A DNA stretch of 64,000 nucleotides from Warburgia ugandensis (lineage: Eukaryota > Streptophyta > Magnoliopsida > Canellales > Canellaceae): NCBI GenBank assembly GCA_035236585.1, contig CP141139.1, forward strand, positions 34,481,217 through 34,545,216, read 5' to 3'. Shown here piece after piece: positions 49,331 to 62,600 of this stretch. The notes under the pieces were generated by a model, which searched no databases, was not told the origin of the DNA, and saw nothing but the letters and a program-made list of their open reading frames with translations. Both the position numbers and the translations under genes were made by a program. How positions within the stretch are numbered: position 1 is the stretch's first letter; each line of letters begins with the position of its first letter.

Positions 49331-50628
49331 CTAAGCCTGGATAAAGGAGGAGGGTTTGCGTCAGGTGCCAATCGGCAAGGAACACCCATGGCAAACCCAA
49401 TGCATGAATTGACTTATGATATTCCCTCAGGTTAGGGTGTTCCCCATGAGCAACACATTGCATTGGATATCGAATGCAGTGGAAAATGGACAAGGGTTGC
49501 TAAGGCGTTCCTCCTAAAGCAAAGTGCTACATTAGATCCCGGCTGTAGAGAAAAATAAGTAAGGGTTGGTAGAGCATTCCCTTAGAAACGACACTCTGCA
49601 TCAGAACCCAGGTGCAGTGAAAAGTATGCATGGGTTCTCATGTCGTTTAAGAAGTGTGTGGGTGAATAGGCTAGGTGAAGAGAATAAGATTCATATTACT
49701 AAATGGAATGTAGGCACATTGACATGTAAGAGTCTAGAGTTAGTGGATACGATGAAACATAGGAGAGTCAACATTGCATGTGTCGAAGAAACCTAGTAGA
49801 AAGGGGTTAAAACTAAAGAAATAGATAGGTATAAGCTTTGGTAAGTAAGAAAGAACAATAATAGAAATGATATAGGGATAATGGTAGATAAAGAATTAAA
49901 GGATAAATTTGTAGAAGTTAAAAGAACCAGTGATAGAATTATATTATTAAAACTTATTTTAAGAAAAAAGGTCATAAATGTCATTAGTGCATATACACCA
50001 CAAGTACGGTTAGGGGATAGAATTGAGAAACAGTTCTTGGAAGATATCGAGGGAGTGATGCAAGACATTCCCAACACAGAGAGAATATTTATAGGAACCG
50101 ATTTTAATGGTCATGTTGGAAAAGAAAAAGAAGGATATGATAGGGTACATGGGGAGTTATGGTATTGGAGAAAGAAATGAGATAGGGGAAGCTATACTCA
50201 ATTTTGCCTTAGCATATAACCTAACTATAGCAAACACATATGTTAAGAAGAGGGATGAACACTTACTAAACTTTAGAAGTAGACCATATAAAAGCCAAAT
50301 AGACATTTTCCTACTTAGGAGTGTCGAAAGATCAATGGGATAAGGATTGTAAGTTGATACCTAGTGAGAGTCTAACCTCACAACATAGATTAATAGTTAT
50401 GGATATCTACATTAAAGCATGTAAGAAAGGAAATGAACTTAATAGGGGTTTAAAAAGTGGTGGAATTTAAAAGGAGAGAAGATAACATCATTTACAAACA
50501 AGTTGATAGTAGAAGGAAAAGAGAATGAGGAAAGAGAAGTAAAACACCAAGTGGATTAATATGGCCATGTCTATTAAGAAAGTGGTAAAAGATATCCTTA
50601 GAGTATCCAAAGGTAAAAGGCAACCAAC
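49331..50628 (+). mobile_element. RTE-type LINE copy D, interrupted by gypsy element 2
   Basis: Starts with the gataaaggaggaggg leader, contains three 69-bp leader units (landmarks 49466, 49535, 49604) and the endonuclease region (frames 49566-49796 and 49881-50180). The endonuclease has WNVGTLTCKSLELVDTM, then a stop in the second block (ACVEET, TAG), and an intact FIGTDFNGHVGK. The copy stops dead at 50628 where gypsy element 2 begins. The remaining 3' half is not found on the other side of that element. Confidence 0.87.
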
Positions 50629-53351
50629 TGTGATGACTCGGGTTTTTATGAATACAATTTTATTATAATAGCGATCGATCTCTATTTTAAAACACTTTGT
50701 GCAAATGAATGCAGAGGAAAAATTTCTTTTAATCACAACTTTTGTATAAAAATCCCAAGCGTCATTAACAACTCTCAGTAAATAAATAAATGATGTATAA
50801 GGCCATGGCTCTTTTAAACAAAACACAAAGATGAATAATTTCTACTACCAAGGTTGTTAATCACAGCCCCAAGTTACAATTAAGCACTTACAACCAAGTT
50901 TACATCAACTCCAAGAAGGGTTACTAGATAAGTTCTTACTTAGCCTTACCTGTGCTTACTTTGTCTATGGCCCTAACGCCCTTTGATGCTCCTCCTAATT
51001 GGACTCTTTATTGATTTGAAAAATGATGGATTGGGTTGAGTATTCTTCACACTCAGTAGGTAACCTGCTACTACTAGTTTGAAAACACGATATGCAAAAG
51101 AGTTTATATTGAACACATTCATAAAGACATGTATTTCTATTCTTGGTTAATCAGGGATATATGTAACTGCGTAAACTCAAAAATTAGCATGATAAATAAT
51201 ATAAAATGCAAGCATAGTAAATCAACTTATGCATGCATATATGTTGGCAAACACCTCAAGCAAACTAATCAATGATGACTGTAGCTTTGAAATTCTTAAA
51301 ATACTAATCAGTCAAAACAGATAAGGATATTGCCATGAATATCATGCATATCGATCTTCTAGTAAATCACTCAACTGACTGGTCACGAGGACTTGTATGC
51401 GACCATCCCAATGCTATATGCATATCGATAAAAACCAGAATCATAGGGTCAATTATGCTTCTCCGCAGGCTGCCTCATTCGGTGATTTGCCCACTCGGAA
51501 CTCAGGGTTTTATTCCCACCGTAGGCTACCTCATTTAGCAATTTGCCCACTTGGACCTCAAGGTTTTGTTTCCACCTTTGGTTGCCTCATTCGGTGATCT
51601 ACCTGCTTGGAACTCAAGATTTGTTCCTACCATAGGTTGCCTCATTCAGTGATCTACCTACTTAGCATACTGAGCACCAGCCTCATTAGCTCAAAAAAGA
51701 TAGACTCATGTAACCTAGATAGCAATCATTGTAAACATGCAAGTAATGCATTCCTAAAATTAGTTTCATGCAATTAATTGTATTCACGATCAGAAGTAAA
51801 AATGTACATGCTCTTTATGTAAATATGATATCTCAAAATGCATACTAATCACGATCATCGGGAACAAAGCATTTAGATTTTGGAAATGCATTTGAAAACG
51901 TAGTAGTAACAGACTACCTACCTCGAGCATCGTTTACTTAGCTTGTGCCTTTCCTCAACTCGAACCCTAGAGTACCTTGGTGAAGTCCTAAAGCCCTGGA
52001 TGTCGTTATTTCTCGATTCATAGGGCAACAGCTAGATCTATATGATTTATGGGTTTCTAGGGGTTGATCCAGGACATTCTTGGTCTAAGAATGTCCTAAG
52101 GCCTCTATTAGATCAAATCATGAGGTTTGATCACAATTGATCTCGTGGATTCATGAGATCTCCATGGTTTTTAGGCTGTAGTTGCCTTAAATAGTCTCTT
52201 GATCCTAAATGTTATTGTACAATTTGGTTCACGTCGTAATTACGAACTCAACGGTTCTTTTGGATCGTTAATCGGAGTTATATAGCCTCATTAATTGCAG
52301 TTTTTGTGTCGGGCCTTGATGGGCAAACCAGATTTGTTCATTAGGTCCACATGTCACGGTTCCCAGGATGCATGAGCGTCCCTGTCTAACAATGACAGCA
52401 TTTGCATGCGTGCACAAGCCCGAGCGATGCGTTGTAGCACGCTTCCTAGACGACGTCGTGCTAACATGTCTTCAGCGCATGCGCATAGTGTCTTGACTCC
52501 CAGGACGCACTGTGCATCCCGGTCTAGTCGGGCACTCGCTTGCACGCGGCACGCACGCGACCGTCGCTCTAAGGAGCTTGTCACGGGCCGCGTCAACCCA
52601 GTGTGCCCCCGGAAGACATCGTCTTGTCACGGGCGCCCGTCATGCCTAAGCGCCCCTGAGATACATTGTTTTTTACGGGTTTTAGCCCATCTGGCTTTAT
52701 TCCATAAATCCGGCAATTGTTGGCCAAAAAACGAACTAGACCCAATCAGGGTCTGGGGGAAAAGAAAGAGTAAGAGGAGAGAAGTAGAGTTGGGAAGAGC
52801 ATCATACCTGAGAAGCTCTTTTTGTTGTCCGATCAGAGGCCTCTAATGGATTTGCAAACCCTAGTTGTCGAATCCATTTTAGAAGCAATTGGAGTGGAGG
52901 AAACTTTATCTGGGAAGAGGGGATGGAGGGCTTTTATAGAGTGGAGAAGGCGGTGCTGCCATTTTTTTTGGTGCGTATTGCAAGAGCAGTGCAACGTGAC
53001 AACTGAAGTAGATGGCGGTGGAGTGGTCGGTGGGGAAGAAGGAGGGGTGTCATTATCAAAAGGACCCCCTGTGTTTTCTAGCTATTCTCACTTAAATGCC
53101 ATTTACAAAAATACCCCCAATCTTCAAAGGCTCATAACTTGGTCATACGACCTCCGTTTTTCACGTCCTTTGAGGTGTTGGATTCCATTTCGAGTGTAGA
53201 ATCTAATGATACTAATTTTTCTCACAAATTCCTTTGTTTCATATTTTAATTGAAATTAAACATCTACCACTCTCTTAATATAACAAAACATCCATTAATT
53301 TTCAAAATAAACCATTTTTACAAAATATCTTCAAATTTTGACTTATTACAT
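50629..53351 (-). repeat. 3' LTR of gypsy element 2, with a 56-bp tandem array
   Basis: 2723 bp; on the + strand it begins tgtgatgactcggg and ends cttattaca. Within it four tandem units of about 56 bp start at 51469, 51525, 51581 and 51636 (core gcctcattcggtgatttgcccac). The LTRs of gypsy element 1 lack this array. A GC-rich block at 52350-52690 matches the one in element 1 in position. Confidence 0.9.
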
Positions 53352-55720
53352 CGTTACCCCCTTCACGGAATTTCATCCTCGAAATTCTACAATTCATTAC
53401 TAAAAATGATTTTGGGGTGATTCTTTCTCATGTCAGATTTGACCTCCCAAGTTTCTTCTTTGATAGACACGTTCCTCCATAAAACTCTAACTAATGGAAT
53501 GTCTTTACGCCGTAGTGTCTTGATCCTTTTGTCCAGAATCTATATCGGTTTTGTTTCCAAAGTCAAGTCCGGTTGTAGCTCGGTTGGTACCTATTCAAGT
53601 ACATGTGTGGGGTCAAGAATATACTTCCTTCACATAGATATGTGAAAAACATTGTGGACTTCCGATAGCTGGTGCGGTAATGCTATCCTGTAGGCAGTCT
53701 CTCCCAATTTGTCCAAGATTTCAAATGGTCCAATGAATCGAGGACTAAGTTTACCTTTCATGCTAAATCTCACAGCGTCTTTGGTAGGAAATATTTTCAA
53801 GAAAACATGGTCTCCAATGTCAAATTCCAACTGCTTGCGCTGCTTATCAGCATAACTCTTTTGTAGACTCTGAGCTGTGAGAAGCCGCTTCCTAATAAGC
53901 TTTACCTTGTTTGCTCATTGTTCTACTAACTTTGATTGCACAATTCTATTTTCACCTACCTCATTCCAGCACACAGGTGATCAACAAGGCCTTCCATAGA
54001 GTGCTTCGTAGGGAGCCATTTCGATGCTTGAATGGAAACTATTGTTATACACAAATTCAACTAAGGGTAAACTTTCATCCCAACTCTCTTTCCAATCAAT
54101 TGCACACGCTCTTAACATATCTTCCAATACCTGAATCGTATGCTCAGATTGGCCATCAATCTGAAGGTGAAAAGCCATGCTGAAACTTAAGGAGGATCCT
54201 AATGGTTTTTGCACTGACTTCCATAACTGTGAGGTAAAACGACTGTCTTTGTCGAAAATAATACTGAGTGGTATCCATGCAAACTTACTATTTCGTTAAT
54301 ATACAACTAGGATAGGCTGTCGGTGGATTGACTTTGTCATATAGGGAGAAAATGTGCCATCTTGGTTAGTCGATTGATGATTACCCATATCATATCATGT
54401 CCCTTAAACATCTTAGGTAGCCCTAAGATGAAGTCCATTATATGATCCCACTTCCATTCTGGTAGCTCAAGTGATTGTAGTAATCCTGCTGATTTTTAAT
54501 ATTCAGCCTTAACTTGTTGACACGTCAAGCACTTTGCTACTAATTCTCATAAATCTCTTTTCATACCATTCCACCAGAAATGTCCCTTCAAATCTTGATA
54601 TATCTTTGTTCCACCAAGATGAATAGTGTACTTGGATTGATGTACTTCTTTTAGAATCTCTTGCCTTAATTCATCATTGACTGGTACTACTAATCTTCCT
54701 AGCATGCGAACACTATCATCCAATTCCTTGACAAATCCTGGTTTTCCAACTAATGCTTGTATGTCAGCATCATCTTTTTGTATCTATTTGACTCTCTCGT
54801 TGATAGTGGACTTCATAGTCAAATTTCCTATAAAGGACCTTCCATGACTTATTTCGAGTCTGCACTCTATCACCTCTTGTAATAACTTCCATCTCCTAAA
54901 ATGTAAACTTGCACATATTCCTTGTGTCTTTCTACTTAATGCATCTGCTACAACATTAGCCTTCCCTGAATGATATTGAATGAAAAAGTCATAGTCCTTC
55001 AAATACTCCATCCATCTCCTCTGTCGCATGTTCAAGTCTTATTGTGAAAAGATGTACTTAAGACCTTACTGATCTATAAAAACCTCAAAATTTTCTCCAT
55101 ACAGATAGTGTCTCTAGATTTTTAAGGCAAAGATGATAGCATCTAGCTCTAGGTCATGGGTAGGGTAATTGACCTCATGCTTTTTCAATTGCCTAGAAGC
55201 ATAGGCAATGACTTTCCCATTATGCATAAGCACACAGCCTAGCCCTTGTTGAGAAGCATCACTATAGATTTCAAATCCTCCACTACCCGAGGGTAGGGTA
55301 AGTACCAATGCAATGGTCAGCTACCTCTTCAGTTCTTGAAAACTCTCCTCGCATGCCTCATCCCACTCAAACTTCTTGTCTTTTCTCATCAATTTAGTCA
55401 GGAGTAAGGCAATGCGTGAAAATCCTTCAATGAATCTCCAATAGTATCCTGCAAGTCCCAGAGAACTCCTTACCTCTGTCACTATCTTAGGTGTATTCCA
55501 TTTCTCCATAGCCTCAACCTTTGCTGGGTCAACCGCAATACCGTATTTGGAAATAACGTGACCTAGAAAAGTCACTTTTTCCAACCAAAATTCACACTTA
55601 CTAAACTTCGCATATAATTTGTGTGACCTGTGTGTATTTAATACCACTCGTAAATGTTCCTTGTGGTCCTCAAGGGTTTCTGAGTAGATCAAAATATCAT
55701 CCACAAACACTATAACAAAC
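53352..55720 (-). pseudogene. integrase, RNase H and RT 3' part of gypsy element 2
   Basis: Read on the minus strand. RT palm [10 protein letters not shown] is near 55681-55710 and the following region is 55321-55710. RNase H fragments are 55114-55308 ([27 protein letters not shown] spans this) and 54784-55035 (ending ADALSRKT). Integrase fragments include 53981-54214 (AFHLQIDGQSEHTIQVLEDM), and the C-terminal region is 53630-53830 (LSEVHNVFHISM). Frames are separated by stops and shifts. Confidence 0.9.
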
Positions 55721-57788
55721 TTATTTCCATTTATTTTTGTAGATTGCTATAGATATTTTGAATGATTTGAACTGGGAACACTTCTCAATAGTGTCCGTAT
55801 CTAGTTCTAAAGACCGTCTTTGGAATGTCTTCTTGCCTAACCCTAAGTTGGTGATATCCAGATCGTAAGTCGATCTTGGAAAAGACACGGGCTGACTGAA
55901 GCTGATCAAACAGGTCATCAATACTGGGTAAAGGATATTTGTTTTTCACTGTGACCCTATTTAACATTCGGTAGTTGACATATAGTCTCATTGACCCATC
56001 CTTTTTCTTGATAAAAAGGACTGGAGCTCCCCAAGGGGATACACTAGGTCTGATGAACCCTTTGTCTAATAACTCTTGTAACTGGGTCTTCAGCTCCTTT
56101 AATTCTGTTGGGGCCATCCGATATGGTGCCTTTGATATAAGAGTTGTGTCAGGCACTAGATCAATAGTAAAATCTATCTCCCTTTTTGGTGGTAACCCTG
56201 GCAAGTCTGCAGGAAACACAACTAGGAACTCATGAACCACATCTACCTCCTCTAACTTAGGCTTTATGACTTATGTAGCTTCTATCTTAGCCAAGAAGAA
56301 TGGACACCCATGAGCAATATGCTTTGCCGCTTTTATAATAGAAATAACACATGCTCCTAAATAATCTCTTCTTCCGTGTAAGGAGATCACTTCTCCTCCA
56401 GGGAGGTTATAAATAATCCTCTTCTTTTGAGAATCAACTGTTGCATTATGCTAGGCAAACCAGTCCATCCCAAGGATGACGTCAAAATCTGTCATATATA
56501 GGTGGATTAGGTCTATGCTCATCTGGTTGCCCTCGACTACAATTGGAACATCCTAGAGGTATGGTTGAGTGGAAATTGACTTGCCCACGGGACTCATAAC
56601 TTCTAAGGAGAAATCTAAATCTTGAACTATATTATCCATAGAAGATGCAAACTCGCATGATATAAAGGAATGAGTAGAACTAGTATCAAACAATACTTTG
56701 GCAGGTGTATCACAGATATGAAGTGTACCTTCTACTACAGTGTTAGATGCTTGAGCCTGTCTCGAAGTGATTGCAAACACTCGTCCTTGGCTTTTAGGAA
56801 TGTGAGCTTCCTTATGTTCCTCTTCCTTCTTTCTCTTAGGGCAATTTCGGGCTGGATGTCCTATTTCTCCGCAGTTAAAACAGGTAAAATGGAGGAAGGT
56901 ACATGGCTTGCTTGGGTGACATTGGTTACATCTGGGGCAAGTCTTGGATTTTGGGTTTCTTCCTTTATTATCGAATTGTCGCTTGTGTGGGTGTCGAGAT
57001 CCAGAAGGTTGAATGGGTCTTTTACCTTTATTGTTTCTTCCACCATTGTTGTTCTTTGCATCCTTAGCAGCCCGTGTTCTTTGATAATCCTTTTAAAAAA
57101 GAGACGCCATTTCGACTGCTTTTGCTACAGTGGTTGGTTGAAATCCTATTACTCTGTTCTTGAGACCTGGGTGTAATCCATCAACAAACTTTTCTGCCGC
57201 ATCTTCCTCGGTGGAGCAATCATTGGGTACGAATCTTCGAAGACTTATGAATCTATTTTCATATTGTTGTACGGAGAGGTTGCCTTGTTCTAGGTCCATA
57301 AATTCTTTCTCCTTCTGTTTTCGCATATGGCGGGGATAGTACTTCTCATTAAATACGAGTTTGAACTCTTCCCAGAGTATGACATCATTATCTCCAAAGT
57401 ACGTCCTTTTGACTGTTTCCCACCAAAAGCATGCTTTGTCTTTTAGCACGAAACTGGCCATTACAACCTTTCTATCCTCGGGAATTTTCATGGCCTTAAA
57501 TAACTTCTCAATGTCAAAGATCCATTTTTCTGTTGTTGCTAACTCATCTTCTCCCGAGAATGATGGGGCCATTTTCTGAAATTGCTCAAGTTGGGCCTCT
57601 GTCCTATCAGCAATTCTTTCTGGAGAAGAGGCCCTTGCCGCGAGCACTTGTGGTTGGTTCTGCATGAACTGCCCCATATGTTGCATGAATAGTTGAAAGG
57701 CTTCAGCCATTCCATTCCCAGATCCAGCGGAGTCAGCTGGAGGGTTATCAGGTCTTGGGGCTGCACCTCCCCTTCTCCTTGGTGGCAT
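55721..57788 (-). pseudogene. gag, protease and RT 5' part of gypsy element 2
   Basis: Gag starts at 57788 and runs open for 231 codons to 57093 (MPPRRRGGAAPRPDNPPA...), longer than in element 1 because the CAG at the equivalent of 21381 is intact. Zinc-knuckle remains lie near 56830-56890, where one Cys-rich block is degraded. Protease shows VLFDTSSTHSFIS near 56660-56700: the active-site D-T-G reads D-T-S. RT begins at 56240 and shows [13 protein letters not shown] near 55845-55885. Confidence 0.9.
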
Positions 57789-57899
57789 CTATTTTACAAG
57801 ACCAGTGCCTACCTTTAGGGGTCTCTAACAATCTCCTATTGATGTAACTTGATTATAAGTCTTTATTTCATAATTGGGCAGTGAATAACATAAACCTGG

Positions 57900-57911
57900 G
57901 CTCTGATACCA
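57900..57911 (-). other. primer-binding site of gypsy element 2
   Basis: gctctgatacca on the + strand, the reverse complement of tggtatcagagc, two bases inside the 5' LTR. Same initiator Met tRNA primer as element 1. Confidence 0.92.
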
Positions 57912-57913
57912 AC

Positions 57914-58058
57914 TGTGACGATCCGGGTTTTTATGAATGCAGTTTTATAATAACAGTGAGATAAATCTATGTTTTAAAACACTTTGTGCAAATGAATGCA
58001 GAGGAAAATTTTCTTTTAATCACAACTTGTGTATAAAAATCCCAAGCGTCATTAACAA
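57914..58058 (-). repeat. truncated 5' LTR of gypsy element 2
   Basis: Matches the start of the 3' LTR copy (50629-50779) up to cattaacaa and then breaks off. About 2.6 kb of LTR is missing. Confidence 0.9.
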
Positions 58059-58134
58059 TTTATTGACCCTTGTGGTCTGCCCCTTCACTGAAGCTTGCAT
58101 ATGCGACAGCTTCATGCACCAAGGATGCCCCTTT
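58059..58134 (+). mobile_element. Au-type SINE, 3' half
   Basis: tgacccttgtggtctgcccc, then gcttgcatatgcg, then agcttcatgcacc and gatgccccttt: this is the second half of the plant Au SINE, as also present in the complete copy at 59438-59606. Its 5' half is absent; in its place is the broken gypsy LTR. Confidence 0.8.
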
Positions 58135-59177
58135 CGATCATATGTAGACCTCTTCCAGCTCTTTGATCTGAAACCGGTCCTTAGATTGAGAGTCTTTTCT
58201 GAAGGGGTTATTATATTTGAGAGGTAAAGTTTATAACAACTGAACTCGTCAACTTGAAATAACATGTTTGTCATGGATAACCTGTTGGATGATGCAAGTA
58301 TTTGCAGATGAAAAATCTGGGGTAGACTGTTGAATGTGTAATCGAAAAAGCCCTCCCAGTTCAGGGGAATGAAGAAGAAAGATATTGAGTGGTTATCCGA
58401 TGATATGATGCACGCCTGGTTACTTGATGATATTGCCAAAACTCGATTAGAGTGAGATTCTGTTCTTAGTCTACCAAGGATAATACATCTACTTGCTATC
58501 TCCGGAAGTTCTCACATACTAGACAAAATGTGAAACACATTTTATGCAATTTCGTCCGAAGGAACAGCAATTTACTACATAAAGACGCCCCATGAATTGT
58601 AAGAGCTACTCGAGAGTTTGCCAGGCATCTTCTTTAACCACTTATAGACCAACCTTTCTGCTGAATGAAGTTTTTAATTGAAAGTTGGACCCTCCCTTTT
58701 TGAATGCATGGTAAATTTTTTGGAAGATCTAAGTATTCACCATGTTGGGAAGGTCTTCAATAAGCTATTGGATTCTCTCAGCCTATGTTTCTTTGGGTTG
58801 GAAATCTGCACTATCTAATTTTATTAGTTTTTTCAAAACATAAAACAAATTTCTAGATCATCTAAATGCATTGATTTCTCCTCTGTTGCCTATTTCTGAT
58901 ACCCAACGCGGTAAACAGCTTATATCTTCCAAAATTTTACCATGCATGTCAAAGTCTGGTAGGACTCATACTGGGACTCCAGTTTAAAACTACCCCATGA
59001 AAGCCTAGACTAGGCTAGGTTGCGAAGTAAAAATTGAAGAATGTAGAACCTTTGCATACGGTGAAATTATATGACAGTCTCTGCACAGCCGCAATTTCAA
59101 GTCCATTTTGGATGATCACACAATGGATTGTATGAGCACTGTTATAGAAACTGCCGTTTCTTGGAGAATTGATCTGA
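58135..59177. other. intergenic DNA, nothing recognised
   Basis: AT-rich DNA with short frames only. A small exon-like piece near 58270-58440 has several stops in each frame. Confidence 0.4.
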
Positions 59178-59352
59178 GGGCCTGTTTGGTTGGCAGGAAA
59201 TCAACGGAAATTGACTTTCACAGAAAGAGAAATTCTCCGTGAAAGTGTTTTACACCTTGAAATTGGATCGTTGGATTGTACGCCATGTAACATTTCCTGG
59301 GAAATTTTTCTTTTTTCATGGAATCGGTTTCCGTCGGCCAACCAAACAGGCC
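59178..59352. mobile_element. Tourist-like MITE
   Basis: 175 bp with terminal inverted repeats gggcctgtttggttggc and gccaaccaaacaggcc, flanked by tga on each side (59175-59177 and 59353-59355). Length, ends and 3-bp duplication fit a PIF/Harbinger-derived MITE, although the usual duplication is TTA or TAA. A second internal complementarity (tttcacagaaagag... and tttcatggaatcgg) is weak. Confidence 0.85.
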
Positions 59353-59437
59353 TGACTGTCCACAACCGTTAGGCGGGGTGGCACACATGGAAACTTTGTT
59401 CTACCTGAATTTGCCGACTGAGATTCAATAGTAAGTG

Positions 59438-59606
59438 AAGGAGAGCTGTATAATGGTAGAGTTGTTGTCGTGTGAGATTATGGATTCAAGGCGTGAAAAC
59501 AGACTCTTGCAAAATACAAGGTAAGTTTGTGCCTATTAACCCTTGTGGTCGCGCCTTTTTTGAACCTTGCATACGAGAAAACTTCATACATTGGACTGCC
59601 TTTTTT
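59438..59606 (+). mobile_element. complete Au-type SINE with target duplication
   Basis: About 169 bp with tRNA-derived promoter boxes (A-like: taatggtagagttg; B-like: ggattcaaggc), the body ctcttgcaaaatacaaggtaag...ttgtggtcgcgcc and a short T-run at the end, all diagnostic of the Au SINE of plants. Flanked by agattcaatagtaagtg (59421-59437) and agattcaacagtaagtg (59607-59623), 17 bp with one mismatch. Confidence 0.88.
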
Positions 59607-59623
59607 AGATTCAACAGTAAGTG

Positions 59624-62600
59624 GGATTATTTGTTAACAAGTTTTTGCTGTCTTTTTCTTGATCAATATGGAACCACGACGTACGCTCTGGTCAAACTCA
59701 CACTAGTGTATCGGAGAAACGACTCTATCTTTGCGGCTGCACCAATCCAAAAGCAAAATATTTCGAAAATGTTTCTAGAAGATTACACCAATGTACGATA
59801 GTTACACATCAACTCTAGAAGATGTTTCCCCCTTTCAGAGAATTTTCTCTCACTCAACCTAGAGTTGGTAGTGGCATGCGAGTCGTTTAGCAGCAATGGG
59901 ACAGAATTGTGGTCTCAGTTGGCAGATTAACGGGTTGGATCATGCTTACGTGTCAGATGTGGGCCAACGAAAGCCTTTCTTATTATAGGGCAATTTGTCA
60001 AGTTTTTGCATGTATACATTTCTCCACTTGCTAAGGAGGTGTATTTGCTCATCTTCATTGTCAAATGGTGGGACCCGTGACAAATTCCACCATCGTTTTC
60101 GGGTGAGGCTGCTGATGGATGATGAAGTGATGTGCGTAAGGGATGACTAGATTGGTTTCTTCTGTACTCCTCCGGTGGGGCCTGGCTGTTCCATCTGAAA
60201 TTGAAGTCTACCACTCTCAGTGGTGCAATAATACTTTGGGTTCTCGTAAGGGTCCCACACTGCTATAGAATTAAACAGAACAAATCTCCCTTGGGGAGAA
60301 GGCCGCAATTATCATTGACTAATGGTGCCTTGGTTAGGCTGCTGACAATTTTGTTTGGGCCGCCCACGTTTCGACCATGGTTAGTCAAAACTTTGAGCAG
60401 GCAAAACTATGCATGGCTCATATGTAACATCTCTCAGCCGGTGAATAATTCTGGGCCTTGATTTGTGGGGTTTTTGTTGATTCTCTTTTTAGTTTCTCAT
60501 CATCCAATTTTAAGTTACACCTTGGAGCACTATATGTACTCTATTTTTTTTAGTATTATTTTATTCTTCATCATGCTTATAATTTGTTAGAAGGATTCAA
60601 GCTTCTGGGCGTGTTTCATGCAAAACATGTCCTACTAGTACCAGATAGTCACGTTTGGACTAGAGCTCTCCAATTACAAATTGAGAGAATTTATGGACCC
60701 CAGTTACCATCACTTAAAAAAATCTAGTCATTCCATCTAAGTTTTCATTAAATCACAGACAGAACTGACAATTAAGCCCCATGTGAATCTCATCTTCTTT
60801 TATTGCTCTCTCACAAATGATAAAAATACCCCTAGCCATTACTTTCCGGGTTATAGTAAGAAATTTCTTGTCTTTAGCTCAAATTCAAAATAAAATTTAT
60901 GGGTTCTTCTAGTTAGGCGAGAATCAAAATGAGTTTTTCTAGTTGGAAGAACCAATGGGTTTTCTTCTTTTTCTTTCTTCTTCTTCTTCTGTTTTTGTGA
61001 AGCAAAATACAATAAGCTACCAATTTTGCTTCTTAGAACAATGTAGATTAGATTATTTGGTGAGAACTTTTGTGGGGCATAGTCAATCTACGATAGTCTT
61101 GAAGATTCTTAAATTAAGTTTGTGCTGAAAACTGGTATTTTGATTCAGCCGATATACATACAATTGGACATAATCGACTAAAGTCAGAAGGTTGGAGTCA
61201 TTTACTGACGAAATAAATCTGCAACCACCATTGTCTATGACATGACCCCCTGCGGTGGATTCCTGTAATACATATGAGCCATATTTATGATGGATGAAGG
61301 AACGGATCACTATTCAGTGTGTCTGGGAGATCTACCACCACCATGTTAATCCAATTGCCGAGCATCCACCGTACGGTCCCCAGCCATGTATCCTTTAAAT
61401 ACTTCTATTTATGGTGATGGAGCTGAAGGGAAAATTCATTGCCTTCAAGTTGAGAACGTGATTCACATATATACGGATCAGTCATTGAATTCCCGTTGCT
61501 ATATTACTATCAATAAATATTTGGATTGCATGGTCCAATATTAGTCAAGCCCTTGATGCTCTTTCTTGCACAGATTACATATGCAGGTGCAGAGAAAGGC
61601 CAGACCGCAAAGGATCTATTGTACATAATCTTGCGTTGCATTTTGCAATAAGCAGTTTTCACACTCTATACCTTCGATCTCAAGGCCACGTAACGATAAC
61701 TTTCTCACAAATTATAATTACAAAAAATGATATGGAGAAAGATACTTAGCTAGCCATTATCAATGGATGAGTGCCATGTAGCAACTTATTTTTCCTCCTG
61801 GATAGAAAATTCCACGTGGGTCAACAAAATTTGATGGAATTTTTGAAAGTAAAACAGATCTTCTAGTAAAAAAAGTGCCCCCTGGCAGTCTTTGACTAGC
61901 TTGCTCAAGTAAGATGCTTCCTAGCTTAGTGGTCGCCTCTATAATCATGTCTGTAATAAAGTTTTACGACCGTATATATTTTTAGCCGTCTTTTGTGTGA
62001 TTCAAATAGTAAACCTCAACCCATCATCTCATACAGAAAAGGTCAATATTTTATTACGGTTCTGTCAAACTTTTCAAAGCCGTTCATCTTGCCTCTCCCA
62101 GAATATTGGACCATCCAACGGAGAAGATTTACTAAGATTGACCTACAATGATAAGATCAACGGTTGGGATCACCAAACCAAATGAGCTTCCATATCTTCT
62201 TCTGGCTGCTTCTATCGTCACAAATACCAGTCCTCATCTCCTTATGAGAAACCAAAAGAAGGAAAGGAAAAGGAAATCAAATTGGGTTTTGCTTATCCTT
62301 TGTATTTTGGCTCCCTGATCCCTTCCCAGCCAAGTAAACCTCCCAAAACATGCCTTTCCAATGAAGCGACGCTCACAAATGAAAAACAAAAAACTAATGT
62401 CCATCACATGCAAGTGACACTTCCCCTAACCACGCCACCCAACCCAACCTGGTCTTTATTAATATAATCATCCGCTCCCCATGATTCATTAACCATGGGC
62501 TTAGCATTTTAATAACACAAATTGGTACCTTCTATCGACCCAAACGTAAACACCATTCTCGTGAAATGTCTTCTAGATGAGTCAACTCAAACCAACCGCA

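Larger units (their letters stand above)
50629..58058 (-). mobile_element. Ty3/gypsy LTR retrotransposon 2, reverse strand, 5' LTR truncated
   Basis: Same family as gypsy element 1: the gag start (MPPRRRGGAAPRP), protease and RT match closely, and the LTR ends align. The 3' LTR is whole (50629-53351), the interior is 53352-57913, but only 145 bp of the 5' LTR remain (57914-58058). Many stops and shifts. It lies in LINE D and is therefore younger than it. Confidence 0.93.

Noticed and set aside
52354..53199. Frames of up to 146 codons in the gypsy 2 LTR
   Set aside because: Same reason: the GC-rich block of the LTR, with no conserved protein content.
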